DNA of 64,000 bases, from NCBI GenBank assembly GCA_950097145.1, contig CATNCF010000009.1, forward strand, positions 16,931 to 80,930, written 5' to 3'. Source of the stretch: an uncultured Lachnospiraceae bacterium. GTDB lineage: Bacteria; Bacillota; Clostridia; Lachnospirales; Lachnospiraceae. Both the position numbers and the translations under genes were made by a program. The notes beneath the pieces were generated by a model. It searched no databases. It saw only the letters and a list, made by a program, of their open reading frames with translations, and was not told the DNA's origin. Below are positions 15,159 through 24,041 of this stretch, piece after piece. Numbering within the stretch: position 1 is the stretch's first letter; the number at the start of each line of letters is the position of its first letter.

Positions 15159-15806
15159 CTATCCCCAGAAATTATATGTATTGGCTTGTGCAAAGTATTG
15201 ACTGCCCGAGGCATTGTACTGGGTGGAAGCGCTGCTGGCATTTGCCTTGGCGTTATCTGCAATCCGGTCTGACAGAAAAGAAACCCGTTCTGTAAAAGTT
15301 CCTCCAAGCACCTGTTCCAGGGTATCTGTATCCGCCCCTTTAAATTTCTCTTCATCTAAGCTTAATACTCCGTCTCTGCCCTGGGTAATTCCAATACTCG
15401 TTAATCCGTCTTTTCCCTCCTGGGCTGCCTCCAAAAGAGTCTCTCGATAATACTGATTCAAAGGCGACGCGGAGCTTTTTAAAGAATTTATGGTTTTATT
15501 ATAATACTCCAGCAGTTGTTCCACATGCTCCCTGATGGAGCTTGCGTCCCCGCTGTTTCTTGCCTCTTCAAATAACTTCTCGTCCTGGAGTTTCTCTGCA
15601 GACTGCTGTAAATTTTCTGCTGATTTTTTAAGCTTCTCATAGTCTTTCTTCTGTGTCTGGGACACTGTGCTGCCCTTTTTCAGCGCCGATAAAAGATCAT
15701 TATTCTGAGCGCCGCTGCTTTTCATGCAGTCCAGCAGTGACATGCTATTTACTGGCAGACCTGCTTTTACCATAGATTTGTTCAACATATGCGTGGTAAT
15801 TCTCAT
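15159..15806 (-). CDS. Protein with flagellar-type N-terminus and FliD-like C-terminal motifs
   Basis: A 215-residue protein. It opens with MRITTHMLNKSMVKAG, resembling the start of axial flagellar proteins such as FlgL. Near 125-165 it has LTSIGITQGRDGVLSLDEEKF, which strongly resembles the C-terminal part of the filament cap FliD (iGIt, GtLslDeekl). It has helical coiled stretches around 45-105 and ends in NTYNFWG. It lacks the variable and D0/D1 bulk of real FliD (400 residues or more). No signal peptide is visible, as expected for substrates of the flagellar export apparatus. It is the second gene of an operon led by a LytTR response regulator; no other flagellar gene lies within the window. 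Confidence 0.6.
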   Translation of the reverse strand: MRITTHMLNKSMVKAGLPVNSMSLLDCMKSSGAQNNDLLSALKKGSTVSQTQKKDYEKLKKSAENLQQSAEKLQDEKLFEEARNSGDASSIREHVEQLLEYYNKTINSLKSSASPLNQYYRETLLEAAQEGKDGLTSIGITQGRDGVLSLDEEKFKGADTDTLEQVLGGTFTERVSFLSDRIADNAKANASSASTQYNASGSQYFAQANTYNFWG

Positions 15807-15831
15807 AATTCTTCCTCCTTAAACCCTATCT

Positions 15832-16539
15832 CTATCCTTGTTCTACGTATGCAAGATACTCTTTTACAAAATCCGTATATTTATATCTGGAAATTAACAG
15901 CTTCTCTCCATTGGTAAGTGTGACTGCCGTCTTGCTATAGCCGTCTATAAATGCAAAATTTACTAAATACCCTTTATGGATGCGAAAAAACTGCCCATTC
16001 AGTTCCTTTTCTAATGCCCCGATTTTGGCATAATATTCCAGCTTTCCATCTTCTCTGTGAAGGATCACTTTATGTCCCTGGCTTTCTGCATAGTATATAC
16101 TATCCAAATTGATCGCTTTACTGACTCCTGCATATTGAATTATCAAAGACTGTTTTGGCCGCTTCACCTTTGATTGAATCTGCTCCACCGCACGCTTTAG
16201 AACTGCAGCAAATCTTCTCTCATTTACTGGTTTTAGCAGATATTGAAATGCTCCCACATCAAAAGCATCATACACATATTTTTCATAAGCGGTTACAAAG
16301 ACAATCAAGGGCTGTTTCTCCCCGTCTCTCCTGCGAATCTCTGCTGCAAGTTCCATGCCATCTCCCGGAATCTGCAGCTTCATCTCCAAAAACACCAGAT
16401 CAAATCTGCCGTCTCCCGCCAGATATTCCTGGCCGGAATGGTACTCTGTAATCTCACATTCTGCATATTGTTTTCTCACAAGCCGCGAAAGATAGTCCCG
16501 TGCATCCTTTTCGTTGTCACATACTGCAATTCTTATCAT
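15832..16539 (-). CDS. LytTR-family response regulator (AgrA/LytR type)
   Basis: A 235-residue protein. A receiver domain (about 1-118, opening IRIAVCDNEKDARDYLSRLV) precedes a LytTR DNA-binding domain (about 130-232, including YYAESQGHKVILHREDGKLEYY and FRIHKGYLVNFAFIDGYSKT). The expected phospho-acceptor Asp position reads FLEMKL where IDIxMP-type sequence is usual, so phosphorylation is doubtful. The start at 16539 follows AGAGGAAAAT. No histidine kinase is next to it. It heads the FliD-like operon (gaps 25, 10 and 67 bases). Confidence 0.85.
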   Translation of the reverse strand: MIRIAVCDNEKDARDYLSRLVRKQYAECEITEYHSGQEYLAGDGRFDLVFLEMKLQIPGDGMELAAEIRRRDGEKQPLIVFVTAYEKYVYDAFDVGAFQYLLKPVNERRFAAVLKRAVEQIQSKVKRPKQSLIIQYAGVSKAINLDSIYYAESQGHKVILHREDGKLEYYAKIGALEKELNGQFFRIHKGYLVNFAFIDGYSKTAVTLTNGEKLLISRYKYTDFVKEYLAYVEQG

Positions 16540-16630
16540 ATTTTCCTCTGCTTTCCCTATGTTTATCGGAAAACAGGAAATATTTTTAACACAATTTGCA
16601 CAAATTGATACTTTTCCGACGTAAGTGGGC

Positions 16631-16671
16631 AAAAAAAGGAAACGTTTCCCAGAGGCCGCGTTTCCTTTTTT
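16631..16671 (-). terminator. Terminator of the ATPase-nuclease operon
   Basis: 13-bp perfect stem (16632-16644 with 16659-16671), followed on the minus strand by a run of T. It closes the pair at 16696-18649 before the LytTR operon begins at 16539. Confidence 0.75.
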
Positions 16672-16695
16672 GCTTACCACTATTTGTTAACTGCT

Positions 16696-17334
16696 TTACT
16701 TAAAATTCTCAGGACAAACATCTTCCACCTTTGATACAAATTTTTCCTGAAATTCTGTTGCCGTGAATGTATAAACATTTTTGAAAAGATATTTATCAAA
16801 CTGATCCAATCCAAACTTGATCAATTCTTCATTTGCCAGATTTCTTACCTTTTTGTATAATTTATCTCTATGTATAGAATCCTTTTTCTCTATATTCTGC
16901 CGCTCAAACCCTTCCCTGGTCTGCCTGGTGGGTCCAGCTTGGTGATATCTTCCTTCATTATATACTAAAATATAATTCATATTTGCCCTGGTATAAGATA
17001 TAGAATTTACTTTCCTTCCTTTTGGATCACTATAATCCAAATCAAAAAGAATTAACAGACTGTCATATATTTTCTTATACAGATTAAAATTTTCAGCATT
17101 ATCAATTTTTCCATTTTTGAATTCTATAAAAAAACTTTCCTCATTTCCAAAAAACAATGCGTCGTTTGATTTTGGCAAAGGATTCACATTCGGAATTTTT
17201 GCCCCTACATACCAATCTTTTACCCGGTCAAAGATACATACTTGCAACTGGCTATCGACCATATATTCATCATGGTCCTGGTCGTAAGACGCTTGTTGCA
17301 ATGAGTCTTTTTCTTCCTCTATTATCGCCTGCAA
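16696..17334 (-). CDS. Putative PD-(D/E)xK-type nuclease, partner of the AAA ATPase
   Basis: A 212-residue soluble protein of unknown family. The only catalytic-looking pattern is Asp58, then twelve residues, then EFK at 71-73 (in SNDALFFGNEESFFIEFKNG). This is the spacing and beta-hairpin context of a PD-(D/E)xK nuclease core, with Glu71 and Lys73 as candidate active-site residues. The start is a TTG at 17334 behind GAGGGG. It lies 16 bases downstream of an SMC/ABC-like AAA ATPase, on an AT-rich stretch unlike its neighbours. By analogy with other ATPase-effector pairs, such as Septu and PARIS, it may be the toxic effector of an anti-phage system. It does not show the RloB or Toprim signatures. 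The function is inferred. Confidence 0.55.
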   Translation of the reverse strand: MQAIIEEEKDSLQQASYDQDHDEYMVDSQLQVCIFDRVKDWYVGAKIPNVNPLPKSNDALFFGNEESFFIEFKNGKIDNAENFNLYKKIYDSLLILFDLDYSDPKGRKVNSISYTRANMNYILVYNEGRYHQAGPTRQTREGFERQNIEKKDSIHRDKLYKKVRNLANEELIKFGLDQFDKYLFKNVYTFTATEFQEKFVSKVEDVCPENFK

Positions 17335-17350
17335 ATTTTTTACCCCTCGT

Positions 17351-18649
17351 TTATCTCAGTGTACTTCTAATATTTTCTAACTCCTGCATGGGATCTGACA
17401 ACTTCTTATAAATGGCGTCAATATGATCTGTTACATTTTTTAAATAAGATACTTTCCCATCGTTTTCCGCCAAATAATAATTCACCTTGTCAGATACCTC
17501 ATGCTTCGCAGAGAATACATCGATTGCATCCAGAAAATACGGGCTATGGGTCGTTATCACAATTGTCAAATCAAATTTTTTCTGTAACAGCACAATCAAT
17601 TCGGCATATGCAAGCTGCCACTCCGGATGTAAATGAATCTCTGGTTCATCTAAAACTAAAACATCTTTTTCCTTCAGGCTTCCATTCTCCAAAAGTTTTT
17701 TTATCAGAGCAAACGATTTTAAACCTGTGGATAAATTTTTTATATTTATGGGCCTGGCATATTGATTTGAATTCAAGTAGTACTCTCTGTCCGGACTCTC
17801 AATAATCTCCCCTCCCACAATATTTTTAAGCATATCATAGACTTCGCTGAGTTTGTCTTTTACCAAAACAGTGTTAAATGCACTATCAAAAATATCTTCT
17901 TCCTCTCTGCGTAAATTTTTTATCAAATGGCTATCTGTGGTCTTCATTATAGCCCTAATATAACCAGATGACATATAATCCACTACAAATGGATTATCTA
18001 TATAAAAAGCCTGATGAATGAGATTAATATTAGAATCCCATTCCACACATGTATCTTCTTCAAAAGTGAATTTTAAACTTTGTTCTTTTATGATAAGTTC
18101 AAGTTTTGACGTCACCGCTTCCTCAGACAAAGGGGATAATTGATTTTCAAATACCTGATTAAACCATCTTGTAATAACTTCTACCATGATTTTTCTGTCT
18201 GAAACATTAAGAATACTTTCTAATTTTTCAGAGCACTCTTCCACAAATTCAAAAGTAATATCTAAATCTTTAAAAAAATTTGGATAAGCATTGAGCAACT
18301 CTGCAATCGTTTTCCTGATATCTCTGACATTTCCATTTTGTACTTTTTTTATCACTTGTTCCGAAAATCTTCTACGCAAAGGTAATTCATATCTTCTTCT
18401 ATATTCTACGGGACTAAGCCCGCTTTGAACTGCATAATTTTGCAAAAGCAGACTAATGATCTGGTCAATCTCATTATTTTTCTCCTGCTGAATTTTCTCT
18501 TCCATATTACTCATGGAATTAAAAATAGCAAATATGAGTTTCCCTATTGTACTCTTTCCAGTATTATTTTCTCCGGCAATCACAGTAATCCCGTCAATAT
18601 CTATATCTGCCTCTCTGATTTTCGCCACATTATTTATTTTTAACTGCAT
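17351..18649 (-). CDS. AAA (ABC/SMC-like, OLD-type) ATPase of a two-gene defence-like pair
   Basis: A 432-residue ATPase. Walker A is GENNTGKST at about 27-35, the ABC-signature-like segment is NLSTGLKSFALIKKLL, Walker B is VLVLDEPEIHLHPEW and the H-loop is ITTHSPYF. The 200-residue insert between the Walker motifs is helical and variable. This is the AAA_15/AAA_21 type found in OLD, PtuA, AriA and RloA proteins, which sense invasion and gate an effector. The ATG at 18649 follows GTGGAG; the longer GTG start lies inside that binding site. The effector candidate follows directly. The region is AT-rich and beside tRNA-Tyr, consistent with horizontal acquisition. Confidence 0.82.
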   Translation of the reverse strand: MQLKINNVAKIREADIDIDGITVIAGENNTGKSTIGKLIFAIFNSMSNMEEKIQQEKNNEIDQIISLLLQNYAVQSGLSPVEYRRRYELPLRRRFSEQVIKKVQNGNVRDIRKTIAELLNAYPNFFKDLDITFEFVEECSEKLESILNVSDRKIMVEVITRWFNQVFENQLSPLSEEAVTSKLELIIKEQSLKFTFEEDTCVEWDSNINLIHQAFYIDNPFVVDYMSSGYIRAIMKTTDSHLIKNLRREEEDIFDSAFNTVLVKDKLSEVYDMLKNIVGGEIIESPDREYYLNSNQYARPINIKNLSTGLKSFALIKKLLENGSLKEKDVLVLDEPEIHLHPEWQLAYAELIVLLQKKFDLTIVITTHSPYFLDAIDVFSAKHEVSDKVNYYLAENDGKVSYLKNVTDHIDAIYKKLSDPMQELENIRSTLR

Positions 18650-18680
18650 TTTTTTCTCCACTTTTATCGATGCTATTAAT

Positions 18681-18705
18681 AGAGTAAAAACTTGTGATTT
18701 ACTCT
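18681..18705. promoter_or_regulatory. Inverted repeat in the leader of the ATPase gene
   Basis: AGAGTAAA (18681-18688) and TTTACTCT (18698-18705) are perfect inverted copies separated by 9 bases, about 35 bases before the ATPase start. They could be an operator or an mRNA hairpin; there is no regulator gene next to it. Confidence 0.35.
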
Positions 18706-18843
18706 TATTATCATTCTTCCAAAAACTTTATCAGTTTAATCAATAATTTTATTCTATCATATGAACTTATGATTCTCAACAAAAAAGCATTCTTAATATC
18801 AACGAAAATATGCAATGTCCTGCTCCAAAATCACATAAAATAA

Positions 18844-18872
18844 CCGTTCAATTTCCAAATAAAATTGAACGG
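18844..18872. terminator. Hairpin between tRNA-Tyr repeats and the ATPase operon
   Basis: 11-bp perfect stem (18844-18854 with 18862-18872), 7-base loop, with weak T-rich tails on both strands. It probably ends the tRNA-Tyr transcript. Confidence 0.5.
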
Positions 18873-18921
18873 CTTAATTTTCATAACATATCAACTTCTC
18901 TTATACTTTTATAGTTAAAAC

Positions 18922-19035
18922 GGATGGAGAAGGATTCGATCCGTTTTGGTTTTATCCTACTTATCTTAATGGATGGAGAAGGATTCGTCCGTTTTGGTTT
19001 TATCCTACTTGTCTTAATGGATGGAGAAGGATTCG
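18922..19035. repeat. Tandem repeat made from the tRNA-Tyr 3' end (2.4 copies, 48-49 bp)
   Basis: The 17-base 3' segment of the tRNA gene (GGATGGAGAAGGATTCG as read on plus) occurs at 18922-18938, 18971-18987 and, inside the tRNA itself, 19019-19035. The spacers between copies are also nearly identical (about 31 bases). Tandem copies of a tRNA 3' end on the downstream side are what repeated site-specific integration and loss, or slippage, would leave. Confidence 0.8.
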
Positions 19036-19099
19036 AACCTTCGAAGGCGTCGCCAACAGATTTACAGTCTGCCCCCTTTGGCCACTCGGGAATCCATCC
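19018..19099 (-). tRNA. tRNA-Tyr (anticodon GTA)
   Basis: An 82-nt gene. The acceptor stem GGATGGA (19099-19093) pairs with TCCATCC (19025-19019), with discriminator A at 19018. The anticodon loop is CTGTAAA, with anticodon GTA. The T-arm GGTTCGAATCC is present, and the long variable arm is typical of bacterial tRNA-Tyr. CCA is not encoded. Confidence 0.92.
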
Positions 19100-19186
19100 A
19101 TATGCAAAACAAATACTACTCTGTCTTGACCATGTCAAATTATAGCACATATTTCTTTGCCTTGCAAGTTTATTTTCAAAGTTTTT

Positions 19187-21292
19187 CTACTCTATTCCAA
19201 TGTTTTTTAAAATAACCGCCGAATTAGGTGGAAGCGAAATATGCAGGCGTCCATTACTGACTTCATAAAACTCCGGCTCCAGAGAATAGGACTCCGGTGT
19301 TGTAAACATGATTCTCTCTAATCTAGTTTTCCGCTCCATCCCAGCAGACCAGACTCTCCATACCATATCTCTCTGAACATAATCATTATTAACAACAATC
19401 ACAAACTGCTGCAGGCGGTTAAAACGGCTATAACACAGAACCTGGTAGTCACCGCCCAGAAATTTCAGAGAACCTGTACGAAATGCTTCATACCTCTTGT
19501 GAATTCGAATAATGTCCCTGTGAAATGCTAAAAGTTCCTGATCCTCTTTTCCCCAGGGATAGGTTCTTCGATTATCCGGATCTGTAAATCCCACTGCTCC
19601 TGCTTCGTCTCCATAATAAATGGTAGGCGCTCCAGGCCAGGTCATCTGAACAACCACCGCTTCTTTCAAAACTCCTTTATTGATATCCTCCCCTGCCGCA
19701 GCGCTTCCCAGACTGTCCACTCTTCCCACTTTATGATTCGTCCGGGTAAGAAATCTGGAATGATCATGGTTAGAAAGTTCATTCATAGCGCATTGCAGGG
19801 AAGAAGTCATAAAACGGGTCATGTAATAATTCATAGCGCCCTCAAAATTCTGAAAGTTTCCAAGCATATCCTGCCTGTAACCGTCACTGTGTTTCTCCAT
19901 ACCCGTGAGAAACCAGGTCAAAGGCTCCATAAAAGCATCGTAATTCATTACCGTATCCCATTGATCACCCCGCAGCCATTCCACCGGATCTCCATAATGC
20001 TCGGCAAGAACAATTGCCTCAGGATTTGCTTCCCGCACAGCATTCCGAAAATCCCTCCAGAACTGATGGTTAAATTCCACAGAATGTCCCAAATCTGCCG
20101 CTACGTCAAGGCGCCAGCCATCCGCATTAAAAGGCGGAGATACCCATTTTCTTCCAATATCCAAAATATATTCATATAAATCCTCAGAGCCTTCATAATT
20201 CAGCTTCGGGAGGGTATCATGCCCCCACCAGCCGTCATAGCTGCCATTGTAGGGCCAGCGGTTCTCATCATGAAACTGAAAAAAGTCACGATATGGGCTG
20301 TCCGCAGAGATATAAGCCCCTGTGGCATATCCCAGTTCCTTTTCATAAATCAATTCCCGGTCCAGCCATTTATTAAAAGAACCGCAATGATTAAACACGC
20401 CATCTAAAATCACACGCATTCCCCGCTTGTGCGCTTCTTCCACCAATTGGGCAAACAATTCATTGCTTGCTTCAAGATTTCTCCGGTCTGAAACCCGTTT
20501 AATATATCTAGTAGCTTCCGTATTGTCTGTTGAACCAGGATTGAGTAATTCACCCTCGTCTACCACGATTTTCCCATAATGGGGATCAATATAATCATAA
20601 TCCTGAATATCATACTTATGGTTGGATGGAGACACAAACAACGGATTAAAATACAATACTTCCACTCCCAAATCCTGTAAATAATCCAATTTCTGCATAA
20701 CTCCCGCCAAATCCCCGCCGTAAAATTCTCCCACGCCAAATTCTGCCGGGCATTTTTCCCAATCTTCCACCTGCTGGCTGTACACCTTAATATAATAGTA
20801 TTCATTGGTCAGCACATCATTGGAAGGATCTCCGTTGTAAAAACGGTCAACCAGGATCTGATACATCACCGCTCCCTTTGCCCAATCAGGAATAGAGAAT
20901 CCAGGCACAATGGTAAATGCATAATCCTGGCGGATCTCCGGTGAAACACCCATACGGTCATAATAACAATGAAGCATCCCGGTAGCAATTTCAAAATAGT
21001 AACGATAGGGTTCTGTACCAAGCTGCACTTTTATCTGATAATAATCAAAAGCGCCTTTTGTTTCCTTCTTTTCCATAGGAATTTTCCCTTTGTCGCTGCG
21101 CAACCATACAATGTCCACATTATTTTTGGCAGATCGGAACGTTAGGGTCACCTCTTCATTTTCTTTTGGCTCCGGTGGATTTCTATAATCCTTCGTTCCA
21201 TCGGCAAACAATGCATGTTTATGCAAAATAGGACGCATCAGCATCATATATTGTTGTCTCTGATTTAATTCATAGATCGAATATTCTTTCAT
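19187..21292 (-). CDS. Glycoside hydrolase family 13 alpha-amylase / neopullulanase-like
   Basis: A 701-residue enzyme without a signal peptide, so intracellular. The N-terminal ~125 residues form a beta-rich CBM34-like domain. A GH13 (beta/alpha)8 barrel follows, with the standard conserved regions: VILDGVFNH, GWRLDVAAD (nucleophile Asp), IVLAEHYGD (acid/base Glu) and LSNHDHSRF (third Asp). The C-terminal beta domain is last. The layout is that of neopullulanase/cyclomaltodextrinase/maltogenic amylase, which cut imported maltodextrins. It has its own promoter (21330-21358). The start at 21292 follows GAGGTTAAGG. Confidence 0.9.
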   Translation of the reverse strand: MKEYSIYELNQRQQYMMLMRPILHKHALFADGTKDYRNPPEPKENEEVTLTFRSAKNNVDIVWLRSDKGKIPMEKKETKGAFDYYQIKVQLGTEPYRYYFEIATGMLHCYYDRMGVSPEIRQDYAFTIVPGFSIPDWAKGAVMYQILVDRFYNGDPSNDVLTNEYYYIKVYSQQVEDWEKCPAEFGVGEFYGGDLAGVMQKLDYLQDLGVEVLYFNPLFVSPSNHKYDIQDYDYIDPHYGKIVVDEGELLNPGSTDNTEATRYIKRVSDRRNLEASNELFAQLVEEAHKRGMRVILDGVFNHCGSFNKWLDRELIYEKELGYATGAYISADSPYRDFFQFHDENRWPYNGSYDGWWGHDTLPKLNYEGSEDLYEYILDIGRKWVSPPFNADGWRLDVAADLGHSVEFNHQFWRDFRNAVREANPEAIVLAEHYGDPVEWLRGDQWDTVMNYDAFMEPLTWFLTGMEKHSDGYRQDMLGNFQNFEGAMNYYMTRFMTSSLQCAMNELSNHDHSRFLTRTNHKVGRVDSLGSAAAGEDINKGVLKEAVVVQMTWPGAPTIYYGDEAGAVGFTDPDNRRTYPWGKEDQELLAFHRDIIRIHKRYEAFRTGSLKFLGGDYQVLCYSRFNRLQQFVIVVNNDYVQRDMVWRVWSAGMERKTRLERIMFTTPESYSLEPEFYEVSNGRLHISLPPNSAVILKNIGIE

Positions 21293-21329
21293 AGGCCTTA
21301 ACCTCATCAAAAATTAGTCTGTTATTACT

Positions 21330-21358
21330 ATTCTATCTGATAATATCTGGTAAATCAA
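21330..21358 (-). promoter_or_regulatory. Promoter of the GH13 gene
   Basis: Minus strand: TTGATT, 17 bases, TAGAAT, giving a start near 21323 and a 30-base leader. Confidence 0.6.
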
Positions 21359-21423
21359 CTGTTATTTCTACGCTTTTTCTACATTTTATGATTGCTTACA
21401 GGAAATCAGAAAATTTTTTATAG

Positions 21424-21518
21424 TAAAAAAGGCAGCTTCATTCGCTGCCTTTTTAGGAGAAGGTATTTTTACTATGGGGTGTAGCAAAAACTATATAATG
21501 TATTGGGGGGTTTTTACA
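21424..21518 (-). ncRNA. Candidate C-rich small RNA between ftsH and the amylase gene
   Basis: The 354-base gap 21293-21646 holds no reading frame of note. On the minus strand an extended -10 (TGG before TACTAT, 21525-21530) precedes about 95 bases ending in a strong terminator (11-bp stem 21426-21436/21444-21454, then TTTTTT). The presumed RNA carries two unpaired C-runs (CCCCCC and ACACCCC) flanked by an AAAAAC/GTTTTT helix. Such C-rich loops are used by Gram-positive sRNAs like RsaE/RoxS to cover Shine-Dalgarno sites. The -35 is weak and expression is unproven. Confidence 0.4.
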
Positions 21519-21646
21519 ATAAATATAGTACCACAGATTCCCCTATAAGTGTGCACAAACTTCACAAAAATCATTATCAGTTTTTGTCTATATTATATAA
21601 TCCTTTTTTCCTGTACCCCGGTTTTTCATCTGTGATTTTGCACAAA

Positions 21647-23485
21647 TCATCCTTCAAACAGCGCTTCAAACTCATCTCTGCTGATTTTTTCCTTTTCTAA
21701 CAGAAGTTCCGCACATTTATGAAGAATCTTCTCATGCTCCTTAAGAATGCTTCTGGAACGCTCATAGCATTCATCAATAATCCGTTTAATTTCCTGATCA
21801 ATAATACCTGCTATATTCTCTCCATATGCCCGGGTGTGTGCCAGATCCCTCCCGATAAATACTTCGTCATCGTCATTATCGTAATTAATCAGCCCAACAT
21901 TCTCTGACATACCGTACCTGGTAACCATTGCCTTTGCCACACCGGTTGCCTGCTTGATATCCTGGGAAGCTCCTGTGGTGATATCATCAAAAATCATTTC
22001 TTCTGCCACTCTGCCTCCCAGGTCTACAATAATTTCCTGCAACATCCTTCCCTTCGTATTGAACATCTCCTCACGCTCCGGCAGAGGCATCGTATAACCT
22101 GCGGCCCCTACGCCTGTGGGAATAATAGACACAGAGTACACTGGCCCCACATCCGGCAGCACATGGAACAAAATGGCATGGCCTGCCTCATGGTACGCAG
22201 TAATCCGCTTTTCTTTTTCCGTAATGATCCGGCTCTTCTTCTCAGAGCCAATTCCAACCTTTACAAAAGACTTGCGGATATCGCCCTGTATAATATATCC
22301 TCTGTCTTCTTTTGCAGCATAGATAGCCGCTTCATTGAGAAGATTCTCTAAATCTGCACCTGTAAATCCCGCCGTGGTCTGGGCAATCTGTTTTAAATCC
22401 ACATCATCTCCCAGTGGTTTGTTTTTGGCATGAACCTTCAAGATTTCCTCTCTTCCGCCCACATCCGGACGCCCAACATGTACCTTTCTGTCAAACCGCC
22501 CTGGGCGCATAATTGCCGGGTCCAGAATATCCACCCGGTTAGTTGCCGCCATTACAATAATGCCTTCATTGACGCCAAAACCATCCATCTCCACCAGAAG
22601 CTGATTAAGCGTCTGCTCCCTCTCATCATGTCCGCCGCCCATTCCAGTTCCCCGGCGTCTTGCCACTGCGTCAATCTCATCAATAAACACAATACAGGGG
22701 GCATTTTTCTTTGCCTCTTCAAAGAGATCCCGGACACGGGAAGCCCCCACGCCCACAAACATCTCTACAAAATCAGAGCCGGAAATACTAAAAAACGGCA
22801 CGCCTGCCTCCCCGGCAACAGCCTTGGCAAGCAATGTCTTACCTGTTCCAGGAGGGCCCACCAGCAGAACTCCTTTGGGGATTCTGGCCCCCAGTTTTGT
22901 GTATTTTCTGGGCGCACGCAAAAAATCTACCAGCTCCTCAAGTTCCTCTTTTTCTTCCTTAAGACCGGCAACCCCGGCAAAATTTACTTTTTTATTTTCA
23001 TCCGTGGACATTTTGGCACGGCTCTTGCCAAAATTCATCATTCTATTACCGCCTCCTGAAGATGCTGCCGCATGATTTGTCATCATAATATAGAAAACAA
23101 ACAGCACGCCAAACAAAATCAGGGTAGGCAGCAGAGAAATCAGCCAATTTTCCTCCGGCATTTCCTGTACTACAAAATCTTTAAAGCCATAAGATTTCAT
23201 AGTCTCCTGAAGGGTATTAATATCTGACACATACAGAGTTCTCACCGCATTCCGTGAATCCCCTTTCAGGGTTACATCGGCCTGGCCGCTGGGAACCTCT
23301 CTGTTCTGAGAAATAACCACGGACACCACATGCTCTGTCTCCAAGTCTTCTTCAAACTGCGCATACGTGTAGACGGAATTCTGCCTAAAGCCAGAAGAAC
23401 TGTCCCGAAATATCCAGAGCAGCGCAAGAATAATAATCACTCCGATATACAATCCGAATGCTCTGTAACGTTTTTGATTACTCAT
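21647..23485 (-). CDS. ftsH: ATP-dependent zinc metalloprotease FtsH
   Basis: A 612-residue membrane AAA protease that degrades misassembled membrane proteins and regulatory proteins. It has an N-terminal helix (about 10-27), an external segment and a second helix (about 112-132), then the AAA module: Walker A GPPGTGKT near 206, Walker [11 protein letters not shown], and an SRH region ending [13 protein letters not shown]. The protease zinc site is HEAGH near 430. It is the last gene of the spoIIE-tilS-hpt-ftsH cluster conserved in Firmicutes and lies 22 bases downstream of hpt. Confidence 0.96.
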   Translation of the reverse strand: MSNQKRYRAFGLYIGVIIILALLWIFRDSSSGFRQNSVYTYAQFEEDLETEHVVSVVISQNREVPSGQADVTLKGDSRNAVRTLYVSDINTLQETMKSYGFKDFVVQEMPEENWLISLLPTLILFGVLFVFYIMMTNHAAASSGGGNRMMNFGKSRAKMSTDENKKVNFAGVAGLKEEKEELEELVDFLRAPRKYTKLGARIPKGVLLVGPPGTGKTLLAKAVAGEAGVPFFSISGSDFVEMFVGVGASRVRDLFEEAKKNAPCIVFIDEIDAVARRRGTGMGGGHDEREQTLNQLLVEMDGFGVNEGIIVMAATNRVDILDPAIMRPGRFDRKVHVGRPDVGGREEILKVHAKNKPLGDDVDLKQIAQTTAGFTGADLENLLNEAAIYAAKEDRGYIIQGDIRKSFVKVGIGSEKKSRIITEKEKRITAYHEAGHAILFHVLPDVGPVYSVSIIPTGVGAAGYTMPLPEREEMFNTKGRMLQEIIVDLGGRVAEEMIFDDITTGASQDIKQATGVAKAMVTRYGMSENVGLINYDNDDDEVFIGRDLAHTRAYGENIAGIIDQEIKRIIDECYERSRSILKEHEKILHKCAELLLEKEKISRDEFEALFEG

Positions 23486-23507
23486 TATTGATGTTTTTTC
23501 TCCTTTC

Positions 23508-24041
23508 CTAATCTTCTATTTCAAGCTCTACCACTCCCACATAGGGAAGGTTGCGGTACTGCTGCTTATAATCAAGGCCATAGCCTACCACAAATTCATC
23601 CGGTATCTCAAATCCGGTATAATCCACATGCACGTCGGTAACCCGGCGTTCCGGCTTATCCAGCAATGTGCAGAGGCGAAGGCTCTTTGGTTTCCTGCTT
23701 TTCAAATTTTCCAACAAATAACTCAGTGTCCTGCCAGAATCCACAATATCTTCCACCACCAGTACATGCCTGCCTTCGATATGCTCGTCAAGATCCTTAA
23801 TGACTTTCACCACGCCGCTGGATTTGGTGCCGCTGCCATAGCTGGAAACAGACATAAAATCTATAGAAACTGGTACTGTCAGCCTTTTTGCCAGCTCACA
23901 AGTAAAAAATACGCCCCCTTTCAGGACACTGACCAGATGTACTGATTCTCCCTGATAATATTTACTGATTTCTTTTCCCATTTTACAAATTCTTTTCTCT
24001 ACTTCCTCTTCTGAAATTAACACGCGGACTTTTTCATTCAT
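23508..24041 (-). CDS. hpt: Hypoxanthine phosphoribosyltransferase
   Basis: A 177-residue purine salvage enzyme converting hypoxanthine or guanine plus PRPP to IMP or GMP. The PRPP loop [14 protein letters not shown] (about 93-106) and the flexible-loop region SVSSYGSGT are typical. The ATG at 24041 follows GGAGGAACAGC. The upstream in-frame ATG is part of that binding site, and the site itself overlaps the tilS stop region, so translation is probably coupled to tilS. Confidence 0.95.
   Translation of the reverse strand: MNEKVRVLISEEEVEKRICKMGKEISKYYQGESVHLVSVLKGGVFFTCELAKRLTVPVSIDFMSVSSYGSGTKSSGVVKVIKDLDEHIEGRHVLVVEDIVDSGRTLSYLLENLKSRKPKSLRLCTLLDKPERRVTDVHVDYTGFEIPDEFVVGYGLDYKQQYRNLPYVGVVELEIED

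Noticed and set aside
18922..19035. Possible CRISPR or multiple tRNA genes from the tandem repeat
   Set aside because: Spacers are nearly identical, only 2.4 copies exist, and copies 1 and 2 hold only the last 17 bases of the tRNA.
22430..23059. 209-codon plus-strand frame antisense to ftsH
   Set aside because: Shadow of the highly conserved ftsH coding frame.
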